Positions 8,103 to 16,343 of a stretch of DNA of 64,000 nt are shown here, one piece after another; within the stretch, counting starts at the first letter, position 1, and each line of letters begins with the position of its first letter. The translations under genes were made by a program, and so were the position numbers. The stretch spans positions 1 to 64,000 of the forward strand of contig NZ_FOSC01000003.1 in assembly GCF_900114155.1 (NCBI RefSeq), read 5' to 3'. The notes below the pieces were generated by a model. The model was not told the DNA's origin, searched no databases, and saw only the letters and a list, made by a program, of their open reading frames with translations. The stretch comes from Marinobacter persicus. GTDB lineage: Bacteria; Pseudomonadota; Gammaproteobacteria; Pseudomonadales; Oleiphilaceae.

Positions 8103-8693
8103 ATGGCAAAGCTGGGCAAATCTTCCATTTCCAGCCTGGCGGCGCTGGGGTTCCAGGCGGGCATCGGGCTGGTTGGCCTGGTGGCCGTCTGGTTGTTTGA
8201 TATTCCCATGCAGTGGGGCGATATGGGGCTGGCCGGGGCAGTGTTTTTCGGAGCACTCGGGGCTTTGGCCACCTACTTTTCGATCCTGCTGGCTTCCCGC
8301 ATCCCGGGCCTGTTTCCCGACAACCTCGACCAGCAAATGCGTGGGTTGTACAACTTTGCCCGCAGTTATTCCTGGCCGGTGCTGGTGAGTTTGTCAGTGC
8401 TGGCGGGTGTGGGGGAAGAGCTGTTGTTTCGGGGTGCGGTGCAGGGGTGGCTGTTGCAGCACACCGGGCCCTGGACGGCGGTTATTGCCGCCTCGGTGTT
8501 GTTCGGCCTGGTGCACTATGTGTCCTTTACTTACTTCCTGATGGCCACTGGCCTGGGGTTGATCCTGGGCACGGCGTACCAGTTGTCCGGCAGCCTGGAG
8601 CTGGTAATGGCCTGGCACGCCCTGTATGACATGGTGGCGATTTTCTGCCTGCTGCGTTTCCCGCACTGGTTTGGCGTGAAGCCGGGCCCGTAA
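8103..8693 (+). CDS. CPBP family intramembrane metalloprotease
   Basis: This 196-residue multi-pass membrane protein has the three CPBP (Abi) motifs: EELLFRG with Glu105, Glu106 and Arg110; His138 in FGLVHYV; and His172 in MAWHALYD. Related glutamic/metal-dependent membrane proteases include Rce1 CAAX proteases and bacteriocin-immunity-type proteins. About five or six hydrophobic helices are visible. Its substrate is unknown. It lies 44 nt after the isomerase gene and may share its transcript. Confidence 0.85.
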   Translation: MAKLGKSSISSLAALGFQAGIGLVGLVAVWLFDIPMQWGDMGLAGAVFFGALGALATYFSILLASRIPGLFPDNLDQQMRGLYNFARSYSWPVLVSLSVLAGVGEELLFRGAVQGWLLQHTGPWTAVIAASVLFGLVHYVSFTYFLMATGLGLILGTAYQLSGSLELVMAWHALYDMVAIFCLLRFPHWFGVKPGP

Positions 8694-8701
8694 CCAATGT
8701 C

Positions 8702-9106
8702 TTATTGGTGAGGGTTGCTCTTGCGCCACTCGAAGTTTTCCAGCTCCACGTTAATGGCATTGGTGGAGATCTGGATTTCCCACAGCGAATACACCAGTGA
8801 AAGCGACAGCAGCACCAGGCTGACGCCAAATGCCACAACGCCGGGCTGTTCCAGCTGCAGGAACAACAGGAACATCGACACCGTGCACAGCAGAAAGCTC
8901 AGCACGCCAAAGGCCTGCATGCGCTTGGTCAGAACAATGCGCTTGCGCAGGGCGGAAAGCTGGCGCTCGATCAGGGCGTGATCTTCCTCCGTGTCCATTT
9001 CCTTGAGTTTGCGAATTAACTGGGCCAAAACCAGGAATCGGTTGGTGTAGGCCAGGAGCAAGAGCGAAATGGCGGGGAAGAGCAGGGCGGGTGTGGTGAG
9101 GTCCAA
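8702..9106 (-). CDS. DUF2721 family membrane protein
   Basis: This 134-residue protein has three hydrophobic helices (about 5-25, 66-84 and 90-110) with a charged coil between the first two (KLKEMDTEEDHALIERQLSA). This is the DUF2721 layout; function unknown. The likely start is a TTG at 9106 with an AAGGAA site upstream. It is convergent with the CPBP gene, whose end is 8 nt away, and divergent from the LysE-type exporter. Confidence 0.75.
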   Translation of the reverse strand: MDLTTPALLFPAISLLLLAYTNRFLVLAQLIRKLKEMDTEEDHALIERQLSALRKRIVLTKRMQAFGVLSFLLCTVSMFLLFLQLEQPGVVAFGVSLVLLSLSLVYSLWEIQISTNAINVELENFEWRKSNPHQ

Positions 9107-9215
9107 TCTGGATTCCTTGATGTTTCAGTTGCTTGGTTAAATGGAGTATAGCGATCCGTCATGACAAGTATAATGCCGGGAAACTGCTATGGGTTTTCTT
9201 CGGAGAGATTGATCA

Positions 9216-9821
9216 GTGATTGAAAGTTATCTGACCGGGTTGGTGGTGTGTGGCGGCATTATCATTGCCATCGGAGCACAGAATGCCTATGTGCTGGGCC
9301 AGTCCATCCGCCGGGAGCATCACTGGTGGTCGGCCGGGCTGTGCATGACCTCCGATGTGATTCTTTTCACGCTGGGTATGTTTGGTGTCAGCGCGGCACT
9401 GATGGCGATGCCCCAGGCGCTGGAAGTTCTGCGCTGGCTGGGCGTGGTGTTTCTGGGCTGGCTGGCGGTGCAGGCATTGATACGTGCCGGCTGGGGCCGA
9501 AGTGCCCTGGAAACGGACACCGCCACGCAGCGGAGCGTCAAGGGTGTGGTGTTCACCACCCTGGCGGTGACTCTGCTGAATCCCCAGGTGTACCTGGATA
9601 CCCTGCTGTTGATTCCCTCCATCGGTGCCCAGCAGGAAGATGCCGCCAGCTTTGTGGCCGGTGCCAGCAGTGCCTCGGTGCTCTGGTTCGGTGGCCTGGC
9701 GTGGTTTGGGTCTTCAATGGCACCGGTTCTGTCCAAACCCGCAGCCTGGCGGGTGATTGACGGGCTGATTGGCCTGATGATGGCAGCGATTGCCTTGCAG
9801 TTGGCTATTGGGGGATTGTAG
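9216..9821 (+). CDS. LysE/ArgO family amino acid exporter
   Basis: This 201-residue inner-membrane protein has six predicted helices and the LysE/ArgO start motif GAQNAYVLGQSIRREH, then the conserved TLLNPQVYLDT of the second half. The family exports basic amino acids such as arginine or lysine. It starts at a GTG preceded by GGAGAG. An ArgP-type regulator is not visible nearby, so substrate assignment stays at family level. Confidence 0.85.
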   Translation: MIESYLTGLVVCGGIIIAIGAQNAYVLGQSIRREHHWWSAGLCMTSDVILFTLGMFGVSAALMAMPQALEVLRWLGVVFLGWLAVQALIRAGWGRSALETDTATQRSVKGVVFTTLAVTLLNPQVYLDTLLLIPSIGAQQEDAASFVAGASSASVLWFGGLAWFGSSMAPVLSKPAAWRVIDGLIGLMMAAIALQLAIGGL

Positions 9822-9868
9822 TATTCAAACGGTCGTATGAATCCATTCTGCTACCGGAGCCCGATGCC

Positions 9869-10339
9869 ATGACCCCTACCCTTCGCCGCTGGTTTGCGTC
9901 TGCCGGTGCCTTGCGCCGCATGCTGACGCTCTACCCACCCAATCTTGGCGCGGGCATCAAGGTGACGCATCTGGCCGAAGACTTCAGCACCGCCACCGTG
10001 CAAATGCGCCTGCGCTGGTGGAACCGCAACTACGTGGGCACTCATTACGGCGGCTCGCTCTACAGCATGGTGGACCCCATGTACATGCTGATGCTGGTAC
10101 GCCGCCTGGGCCACGAGTATGTGGTCTGGGACAAGTCGGCCCACATTGATTTTGTGCGCCCGGGCCGGGGCACCGTCAGCGCCCACTTCGAGCTGACGGA
10201 CGAGCGCCTGGAGGAAGTGCGCCAGGCGACCGCCGACGGCTCTAAATACCTGCCCACCTGGGATGTGGATGTGGTGGACGACAACGGCGAGCTGGTGGCC
10301 CGGGTTCACAAGGTTCTGTACGTGCGCAAGAAGCGCTGA
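9869..10339 (+). CDS. DUF4442 hotdog-fold thioesterase-like protein
   Basis: This 156-residue protein fits DUF4442, a hotdog-fold family related to acyl-CoA thioesterases: PPNLGAGIKVTHLAEDF, then RNYVGTHYGGSLYSMVDPMY on the central helix, and HIDFVRPGRGTVSAHF. The NYVGTHYGG segment occupies the place of the hotdog active site. Activity is unproven. A GGAG site precedes the ATG. Its stop codon abuts that of the convergent alpha/beta hydrolase with no gap. Confidence 0.75.
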   Translation: MTPTLRRWFASAGALRRMLTLYPPNLGAGIKVTHLAEDFSTATVQMRLRWWNRNYVGTHYGGSLYSMVDPMYMLMLVRRLGHEYVVWDKSAHIDFVRPGRGTVSAHFELTDERLEEVRQATADGSKYLPTWDVDVVDDNGELVARVHKVLYVRKKR

Positions 10340-11395
10340 TCAGTTTGATTCAACCTGTTCAAGGAACTGGCGAATATCCTCAAACGCTTCTTCGGCTTCG
10401 GGCAGTTGCTGGCGGAACATTTGCCACACGTGCACCAGGCCGGGCCAGATGTGCAGCTCCACCGGCGACCCGGCGTTGCGGGCGGCAGTGGCGTAGCGCC
10501 GGGCGTTGTCCAGAAGCATTTCCTGGTCGGTGGCGTGGATGAGGGTGGGCGGCAGGTTGGCAAGGTTGCCCCTCAGAGGGGAGGCCGCCGGGTTTGTGGG
10601 CGACACCCGGAAGGCGAGCAGCGTCAGCCACCAACTGAGCCAGCGGGGCACTTTTCCCATGGGGCCGGCCATGGGGCCGAGCAGGGCATCGGTGGCCAGG
10701 TTGTTCCGGTTGCTGGGGGCTGTCAGTGTAAGGTCAGTGGATGGCGCCAGCGCTATGGCGGCGTCGGCCTGGCGCAGGCCCTGGTCACGCAGCCAGGCGA
10801 TCAGCGCCAGGGTGTGACTGCCACCCGCTGAATCGCCGGCCACGACCATGAAGGACGCGGGTTCCGGGCCGTTGGGGCCGTTATCGAGCAGCCAGCGGTA
10901 GGCCTCGCGGCAGTCTTCCACGCCATCCATGAAGCGGTGTTCCGGCATTAACCGATAATCCAGGGAGAACACGGCGGCGCCGGTTTTTTGTGCCAGCCGC
11001 TCGGTAATGGCTCGGTGGCTGCGAGGGCTGCCCACCAGCCAGCCTCCGCCGTGGATGTAGAGAATGCGGCGCTTGGTATCGGCGCCGGGAGCCAGTACCC
11101 ACTCACCCGCTGGCTGGCTCTGGGGACGAACCTCAGCGGTGATTTCCAGGTCGTCGTTCAAGTGGTCCATGAAGTGGCGCAATGCTTTCAGCTTGGCTTT
11201 GCCCTTCAGTGGTTTGACGGTCTGATGAAGCTCCCGGATCTGGGCCAGCACCTCATTCAGCCCCTCCGAAGGTGGCTGCTGGCGAACAGGATACGGGGTG
11301 CTATCCAGATGGGAGAGGTCACGAATGCCGAACAGAAAGCGAGGTGCAATGGCCAGAAAGGCCACCACCAAAACAATAAAACCGATGATTCCCAC
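10340..11395 (-). CDS. Alpha/beta hydrolase, hormone-sensitive-lipase type
   Basis: This 351-residue protein has an N-terminal membrane helix (about 3-20) and a catalytic domain with the HSL-family oxyanion motif IHGGGWLVG and the nucleophile elbow GDSAGG. The later ATDQEML and GLVHVW segments probably hold the catalytic Asp and His. These enzymes hydrolyse short to medium acyl esters. The N-terminal helix suggests membrane attachment. The GTG start has a GGGAG site. Confidence 0.85.
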   Translation of the reverse strand: MGIIGFIVLVVAFLAIAPRFLFGIRDLSHLDSTPYPVRQQPPSEGLNEVLAQIRELHQTVKPLKGKAKLKALRHFMDHLNDDLEITAEVRPQSQPAGEWVLAPGADTKRRILYIHGGGWLVGSPRSHRAITERLAQKTGAAVFSLDYRLMPEHRFMDGVEDCREAYRWLLDNGPNGPEPASFMVVAGDSAGGSHTLALIAWLRDQGLRQADAAIALAPSTDLTLTAPSNRNNLATDALLGPMAGPMGKVPRWLSWWLTLLAFRVSPTNPAASPLRGNLANLPPTLIHATDQEMLLDNARRYATAARNAGSPVELHIWPGLVHVWQMFRQQLPEAEEAFEDIRQFLEQVESN

Positions 11396-11508
11396 GCTGG
11401 ACTCCCTGATTTCTCATCAAATTGGCCCGATCCCGACCTTGGTTTTACAGTGTATGCCCATAGGGTTGTTGTCATCCAGTCAACAAAACTGATTTCAAAG
11501 GAGAAGTC

Positions 11509-12180
11509 ATGAGTGCATCCAACGTTGTAGTGATTACCGGCGCCAACCGGGGCATTGGCCTGGAATTGGCGAAACACTACGCCCGCGAGGGTCAGCAGGT
11601 GATCGGCGTGTGTCGCCAGTCTTCCGATGAACTGGCCGAAGTAGCCGCTGAAGTGGTGGATGGCATTGATGTTACGACCGATGCAGGCATCGAGAAACTG
11701 AAAGCCGCGCTGGCGGGCAAGCAGATCGGTTTGTTGATTAACAACGCAGGGCTGATGCAAAACGAAGAGCTGGGCCAGATCGACTTCGATTCCATCCGTA
11801 CCCAGATGGAAGTGAACGCCTACGGCCCGCTGCGGGTGATTGACGCACTGCTGCCGCAACTGGGTGAGGGCAGCAAGGTCGGCAACATCACCAGCCGCAT
11901 GGGCTCCATTGCCGACAACGATTCCGGTGGCAAGTATGGCTACCGGGCGTCAAAAGCCGCACTGAACGCCTTCGGCAAATCCCTGTCGGTGGACCTCAAG
12001 CCCAAAGGTATTGCCGTGGCTCAGCTGCACCCGGGCTATGTGCAAACCCGCATGGTCAACTTCGGTGGCTTTATCTCTCCGGAAGAATCCGCCAAGGGCC
12101 TGGCCGAGCGCATCGCCAACCTGAACCTGGAGAACAGCGGTTCGTTCTGGCACAGCAACGGCGATGAGTTGCCCTGGTAA
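11509..12180 (+). CDS. Short-chain dehydrogenase/reductase
   Basis: This 223-residue SDR has the cofactor motif TGANRGIG near the N-terminus, the structural NNAG motif, an active-site Ser in NITSRMGS, and the catalytic YGYRASK. The size and C-terminal HPGYVQTRM match the csgA-like/carbonyl-reductase subgroup. An AAAGGAG site precedes the ATG. Substrate unknown. thpR follows 28 nt downstream. Confidence 0.88.
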   Translation: MSASNVVVITGANRGIGLELAKHYAREGQQVIGVCRQSSDELAEVAAEVVDGIDVTTDAGIEKLKAALAGKQIGLLINNAGLMQNEELGQIDFDSIRTQMEVNAYGPLRVIDALLPQLGEGSKVGNITSRMGSIADNDSGGKYGYRASKAALNAFGKSLSVDLKPKGIAVAQLHPGYVQTRMVNFGGFISPEESAKGLAERIANLNLENSGSFWHSNGDELPW

Positions 12181-12208
12181 AGGGCATATCTGAAAAGGAG
12201 TGCCCGGC

Positions 12209-12745
12209 ATGCCCCGTGTCTTCTTCGGGCTCGAAATCCCCGACGCCGTCAAGAAGCGCCTGTTGGCGCTTCAGCGGCCAGTAAAAGGGGCTAAATGGCA
12301 GAACTGCAATCAGTTACACCTGACGCTGGCGTTCCTTGGCAAGGTGGACGACGAGCGCGTGCCGGAACTTTGCCAGGCTGCGGCTCGGGTTAAGTCGCCA
12401 GCCTTTGAGCTGGAGGCGAAGGGTCTGAACACCTTTGGCCGGGCGGAGAGCCCTCGCAACCTCTGGGCCGGCGTGTCGGGTGATACGCCCCTGATGCAAC
12501 TGCAGCGCCGGTTGGTCAAGCAGTTGGCCGACGCGGGATTCGAGCCCGACCATTCGGGTTTTCAGCCTCACATCACCCTGGCCCGGTTCCGCAAACAGGC
12601 AGGTTCTGTGGCTCCGCTTCTGGCTCAACATGGCAATAATCACTTCGGGCCCATGCCGGTGACCGAGTTCGTACTGTTCGAGAGCACGCCGGGCCATTCG
12701 GGATCGGTTTACACGGTGATCGAGCGCTTTCCCCTGGTGGAGTGA
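12209..12745 (+). CDS. thpR: RNA 2',3'-cyclic phosphodiesterase
   Basis: This 178-residue 2H-phosphoesterase has both catalytic motifs, HLTLAFLG and HITLARF, about 115 residues apart. ThpR opens 2',3'-cyclic phosphates and can reversibly ligate tRNA halves through 2'-5' bonds in vitro. The ATG at 12209 fits an AAAAGGAG site at 12193-12200; the in-frame GTG at 12200 overlaps that site. Confidence 0.88.
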   Translation: MPRVFFGLEIPDAVKKRLLALQRPVKGAKWQNCNQLHLTLAFLGKVDDERVPELCQAAARVKSPAFELEAKGLNTFGRAESPRNLWAGVSGDTPLMQLQRRLVKQLADAGFEPDHSGFQPHITLARFRKQAGSVAPLLAQHGNNHFGPMPVTEFVLFESTPGHSGSVYTVIERFPLVE

Positions 12746-12844
12746 CCACGACTGAGCGTTTTGTCTGGGTGACACCGGCCGTAACTCTCTGCCATATTGT
12801 CTGGCCAACCCATCAGCCTTCAAAATAATAAGCTCAGGGATTCC

Positions 12845-13234
12845 ATGGAAAAAGTTCGCACTACCATCGTTGCCGTTGCCGGCATTATTCTGTTCTTTCT
12901 AGCCAATTACCTGTTCCGCTTCCTGCTGGGGATAACCGGGCCATTGGTATCCTTGATCCTGGCGGCACTGATCGCGCTGTATATGGCCTTTTCGTTGGCC
13001 AAAACACTGGAACGTGTGCCCACCAAAGAGGAAAAAGCCCGCTTTTTGTGGATCTACGGTGGTTTTATCGGTGCCCTGTTTGTCGCCTTCGCCGGTTGGC
13101 TGTTTCTGGGTGAAGGTCTGGATGCCGTTACCCTGGCGACCCTGGTTCTGCATTACCTGCCGTATCCCGCGCTGGCCCATGTGTGCCTTTCTGAAGGCGT
13201 GATGGGGCGGTTTCTGAAAAACAAAGGTCAGTAA
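12845..13234 (+). CDS. Small multi-pass membrane protein, unknown function
   Basis: This 129-residue protein has four hydrophobic stretches (about 6-24, 27-49, 67-88 and 93-113) separated by short charged loops such as KTLERVPTKEEKARFL. I do not recognise a family. An in-frame extension to 12797 exists, but the ATG at 12845 gives a normal membrane N-terminus. It lies 3 nt upstream of the fetA-like gene, so it may belong to that operon and serve the exporter. Confidence 0.6.
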   Translation: MEKVRTTIVAVAGIILFFLANYLFRFLLGITGPLVSLILAALIALYMAFSLAKTLERVPTKEEKARFLWIYGGFIGALFVAFAGWLFLGEGLDAVTLATLVLHYLPYPALAHVCLSEGVMGRFLKNKGQ

Positions 13235-13237
13235 CCC

Positions 13238-13846
13238 GTGCCAGATCTGCGTCTGGACACCGTGGCCATCGGTACTTTGGCCGATGTGTCCATGACGGTG
13301 CGTGCCGGTGAAGTGGTGTGCCTGTCGGGCGCGTCTGGCAGTGGCAAAAGCCGGTTGCTGCGGGCGGTGGCGGACCTGGAGCCCCACCAAGGGCGGGTTT
13401 ATCTGGACAACACCGAACAGGCCTCCGTACCGGCTCACGACTGGCGCCGACAGGTAATGATGGTGCCCGCCGATAGCCAGTGGTGGTTTGATGAAGTGGG
13501 CGCCCATTTCCCGAAAGGCAATCAGGAGCCGCTGCCCGAAGCCTTGGGTTTTCCGCCGGAAGTCATGCACTGGACCATCAGCCGTTTATCTTCGGGCGAG
13601 CGCCAGCGCTTGGCGTTGTGGCGGGCGTTGGCCGGTCAGCCGAGGGTGTTGCTGCTGGACGAGCCCACCGCCAACCTGGACCACGACATGAGCCTTGCCG
13701 TGGAAAACTGGCTGCTATCGGAAATCAGGAAGCAGGAAATGCCAGTACTTTGGGTGGCGCACGACCAGGCACAGATTCAGCGGGTTGCCGACCGGCACCT
13801 GCACATTGTGGACAATCACCTGGAGCCAGCTCATGGAAGTGATTGA
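13238..13846 (+). CDS. fetA: ABC transporter ATPase, FetA type (metal export)
   Basis: This 202-residue ATPase has Walker A GASGSGKS, the signature LSSGERQRLALWRAL, Walker B VLLLDEPTANLD and the switch His in VLWVAHD. It is short, like E. coli FetA (YbbL). It overlaps the permease gene by 14 nt, the YbbL-YbbM arrangement. FetAB in E. coli exports iron and protects against peroxide stress. It starts at a GTG. Confidence 0.8.
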   Translation: MPDLRLDTVAIGTLADVSMTVRAGEVVCLSGASGSGKSRLLRAVADLEPHQGRVYLDNTEQASVPAHDWRRQVMMVPADSQWWFDEVGAHFPKGNQEPLPEALGFPPEVMHWTISRLSSGERQRLALWRALAGQPRVLLLDEPTANLDHDMSLAVENWLLSEIRKQEMPVLWVAHDQAQIQRVADRHLHIVDNHLEPAHGSD

Positions 13847-14636
13847 TCTGGCCTGGTGGAAGCTCGGCCTGGCGGCGTTGCTGATTCTGGTGCTGGCGGG
13901 CGTGAGCCTGTATGCGCGGCTAGGGGTAACACGCAACCTGCTGGTGGCAGCGGCCAGAACCGGTATTCAGTTGGCCCTGATTGGCCTGGTGCTGGAAGCG
14001 CTGTTTGCTTCGGCACAGCTGTACTGGATCGCCTTGTTGTCCGTGGTTATGTTACTGGTCGCCGGGCGGGAGGTGATGGCCCGCCAGAAACGCCGGCTGC
14101 ATGGCTTCTGGGCGTTTGGCGTAGGCACCGGGGCGATGTTTGTCTCCTCCTTCGCCGTGACCATCCTGGCATTGACCGTGATTATCGGGCCCAATCCCTG
14201 GTATACCCCGCAATACGCCATCCCACTGCTGGGCATGATGCTGGGCAACACCATGACCGGCGTGGCGCTGAGCCTGGACCGCCTGAACGATTCGGTCTGG
14301 AGCCAGCGGGCGGTGATCGAGAACCGGCTGATGCTGGGCCAGAGCTGGCGCGAGGCCATCGAGGGTATACGCATGGAAGCCATGCGCAGCGGCATGATGC
14401 CGTCGATCAACGCCATGGCGGCGGCGGGCATTGTCAGCCTGCCGGGCATGATGACCGGCCAGATTCTGGCGGGCAGCCCGCCGGCGGTGGCGGTAAAATA
14501 CCAGATTCTGGTGATGTTGCTGATTACCGTAGGCACCGGCTTTGGCACGGTGATGGCGGTGAGCTGGGGTAGCCGCCGGTTGTTCGATGATCGTGAGCGG
14601 CTGCGGCTGGACCGGCTGATAAACACAAGCCAATGA
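13833..14636 (+). CDS. fetB: ABC transporter permease, FetB type (metal export)
   Basis: This 267-residue membrane protein (about seven helices) matches the FetB/YbbM family: RTGIQLALIGLVLEALF, then NPWYTPQYAIPLLGMMLGNT, and IVSLPGMMTGQILAG. The last is the conserved glycine-rich turn of the family. With the upstream ATPase it should form a homodimeric exporter for iron or another metal. The Zur-box gene begins 60 nt downstream, so this strand region carries two metal-related units. Confidence 0.85.
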   Translation: MEVIDLAWWKLGLAALLILVLAGVSLYARLGVTRNLLVAAARTGIQLALIGLVLEALFASAQLYWIALLSVVMLLVAGREVMARQKRRLHGFWAFGVGTGAMFVSSFAVTILALTVIIGPNPWYTPQYAIPLLGMMLGNTMTGVALSLDRLNDSVWSQRAVIENRLMLGQSWREAIEGIRMEAMRSGMMPSINAMAAAGIVSLPGMMTGQILAGSPPAVAVKYQILVMLLITVGTGFGTVMAVSWGSRRLFDDRERLRLDRLINTSQ

Positions 14637-14660
14637 GTGGCGATGGTCTCCGCTACCGGT

Positions 14661-14681
14661 TTTTGTTATAGTATAACATTT
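14661..14681 (+). promoter_or_regulatory. Zur box upstream of the COG0523 GTPase
   Basis: The palindrome GTTATAGTATAAC at 14665-14677, flanked by T-rich and ATTT sequence, matches the gammaproteobacterial Zur consensus core GTTATANTATAAC at every position. It lies 18 bases before the start codon of a COG0523 GTPase, so zinc-loaded Zur would block transcription. Experimental binding is not shown here. Confidence 0.75.
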
Positions 14682-14695
14682 TGGAGGCCCGGCCG

Positions 14696-15697
14696 ATGAC
14701 GGATCAGTTAAGCGCGATTCCTACCAACCTGATTCTCGGGTTTCTCGGCGTTGGTAAAACCACTGCCATCCTTGATCTGTTCAGGCAAAAGCCGGCGTGT
14801 GAGCGTTGGGCGGTATTGGTGAACGAGTTTGGCGAAGTGGGCATCGATGGTGCCATGCTGGAGGTGGAAGGCGCCTTCGTTCGGGAAGTCCCGGGCGGCT
14901 GTATGTGCTGCGTGGCGGGCTTGCCCATGCAGATCGGCCTGAACCAGCTGATTCACCGGGCCAGGCCGGACCGGCTGTTCATTGAGCCCACCGGGCTTGG
15001 CCACCCGTCCCGGATTCTGGACACACTGACCAGCGAGCATTACCAGAACGTACTGACGCTGGGGCCGGTTCTGACGCTGGTGGATCCTCGCAAGCTCGAA
15101 GATCCCAGAGTGTTGGAGAATGTGCAGTTCCGGGATCAGGTAGCCGCGGCGGACATTCTGGTGGCCAACAAGACCGATCTCTGCAGCGCACAGCAACTGG
15201 CGGCGTTTGACCGCTGGGCCAGTGAGTTGGAGCCGGCCAAACAGCATGTCTTTCATACCCGGCAGGGCCGGCTTGCGCCGGCGTGGCTGGATGGCCGCCC
15301 CGATGCCAGAGACGTGAGCACGCCCCATGCCCATCATCACCACACCGTCCGGAGTGAGCCGGCGCCGCCGGATATACAGGACCAGCCCTGGCAGTTGGTG
15401 ACCAACGAGGGCCAGGGGCATTTCAGCTTTGGATGGCGTGTTCATCCTGATTACCGGTTTGATGAGAACCAGCTTATGGCGTTGGCCGGCGATGAGCGCA
15501 TTGTCAGGTTCAAGGCGGTGGTGAACACGGACGATGGCTGGCGGGTCATCAATATGGCGGACGGTGCCCTATCCGCGTTTGACTCGCAAGCCAGGGAGAT
15601 GAGCCGTATCGAGTTGATCAGTGCCGGCGTTCTGAAGGCCAGTGAGATGGATCAAGCGGTGCGTGCGGCGGCGGGGCTGAGTTCATATGACGAATGA
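14696..15697 (+). CDS. COG0523 zinc-responsive GTPase metallochaperone (CobW/ZigA type)
   Basis: This 333-residue protein has the G3E GTPase features: Walker A GFLGVGKTT at 15-23, the zinc-binding CxCC motif (Cys69, Cys71, Cys72), IEPTGLGHP, and NKTDL for guanine recognition. A His-rich stretch (HAHHHHT) precedes a CobW C-terminal domain. Such proteins deliver zinc or other metals to target enzymes under metal starvation. The adjacent Zur box supports a zinc-limitation role. A GGAGG site fits the ATG at 14696. The methyltransferase gene overlaps its end by 11 nt. Confidence 0.88.
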   Translation: MTDQLSAIPTNLILGFLGVGKTTAILDLFRQKPACERWAVLVNEFGEVGIDGAMLEVEGAFVREVPGGCMCCVAGLPMQIGLNQLIHRARPDRLFIEPTGLGHPSRILDTLTSEHYQNVLTLGPVLTLVDPRKLEDPRVLENVQFRDQVAAADILVANKTDLCSAQQLAAFDRWASELEPAKQHVFHTRQGRLAPAWLDGRPDARDVSTPHAHHHHTVRSEPAPPDIQDQPWQLVTNEGQGHFSFGWRVHPDYRFDENQLMALAGDERIVRFKAVVNTDDGWRVINMADGALSAFDSQAREMSRIELISAGVLKASEMDQAVRAAAGLSSYDE

Positions 15698-16343
15698 TCT
15701 GGAGTATTGCCCGGTTTGCCTGGAGTCCCAGCCGGTGCCGTTCAGGCAAGTGGAGGGGAAGGACTATCTACGGTGTCTGAATTGTGAAGCCACCATCATG
15801 GCACCGCAGTCCAGGCTGACGGCCGAACAGGAAAAAGAGATATACGAACTGCACAACAACGATCCCGGCGATGCCCGTTATCGCCGTTTCCTGGCCAAAC
15901 TGGCAGACCCGTTGATGGCTTGTCTGTCTGAAGGTGCCCGGGGACTTGATTTTGGTTGTGGCCCGGGCCCCGCGTTGGCGCAGATGTTTACCGAAGTGGG
16001 CTTTGACATGGCCCTGTATGACCCGTTTTTCCATCCTGACCCGTCAGCACTGGAAGCCCGTTACGATTTCATCACCTGCACCGAAGTGGCGGAGCACCTG
16101 TACCGGCCGGCAGAGGTTTTTGATCAGTTCGACGCGTTGCTCAAACCCGGTGGCTGGCTGGGCATCATGACCTGCTTCCAGACTGACGATGCCCGTTTCG
16201 ACAACTGGTACTATCGTCGTGACCCCACGCACGTAATGTTTTATCGTCCAGCCACTTTCCATTGGCTGGCAGCCCATTATGGCTGGCAGCTGGAGATTCC
16301 CCGTAAGGACGTGGTGCTACTGAACAAGCGGACAGCTGGGTAA
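15687..16343 (+). CDS. SAM-dependent methyltransferase with N-terminal zinc-ribbon-like motif
   Basis: This 218-residue protein has two CxxC motifs (YCPVCLES and LRCLNCEA) followed by a class I methyltransferase domain with the SAM motif GLDFGCGPG and FITCTEVAEHL. The C-terminal part (PTHVMFYRPATFHWL) is typical of the Methyltransf_23-type group. The substrate is unknown. It overlaps the Zur-controlled GTPase gene by 11 nt, so it may be expressed during zinc limitation, which is notable for a protein with its own possible zinc site. Its end overlaps the convergent peptidase gene by 27 nt. Confidence 0.8.
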   Translation: MTNDLEYCPVCLESQPVPFRQVEGKDYLRCLNCEATIMAPQSRLTAEQEKEIYELHNNDPGDARYRRFLAKLADPLMACLSEGARGLDFGCGPGPALAQMFTEVGFDMALYDPFFHPDPSALEARYDFITCTEVAEHLYRPAEVFDQFDALLKPGGWLGIMTCFQTDDARFDNWYYRRDPTHVMFYRPATFHWLAAHYGWQLEIPRKDVVLLNKRTAG

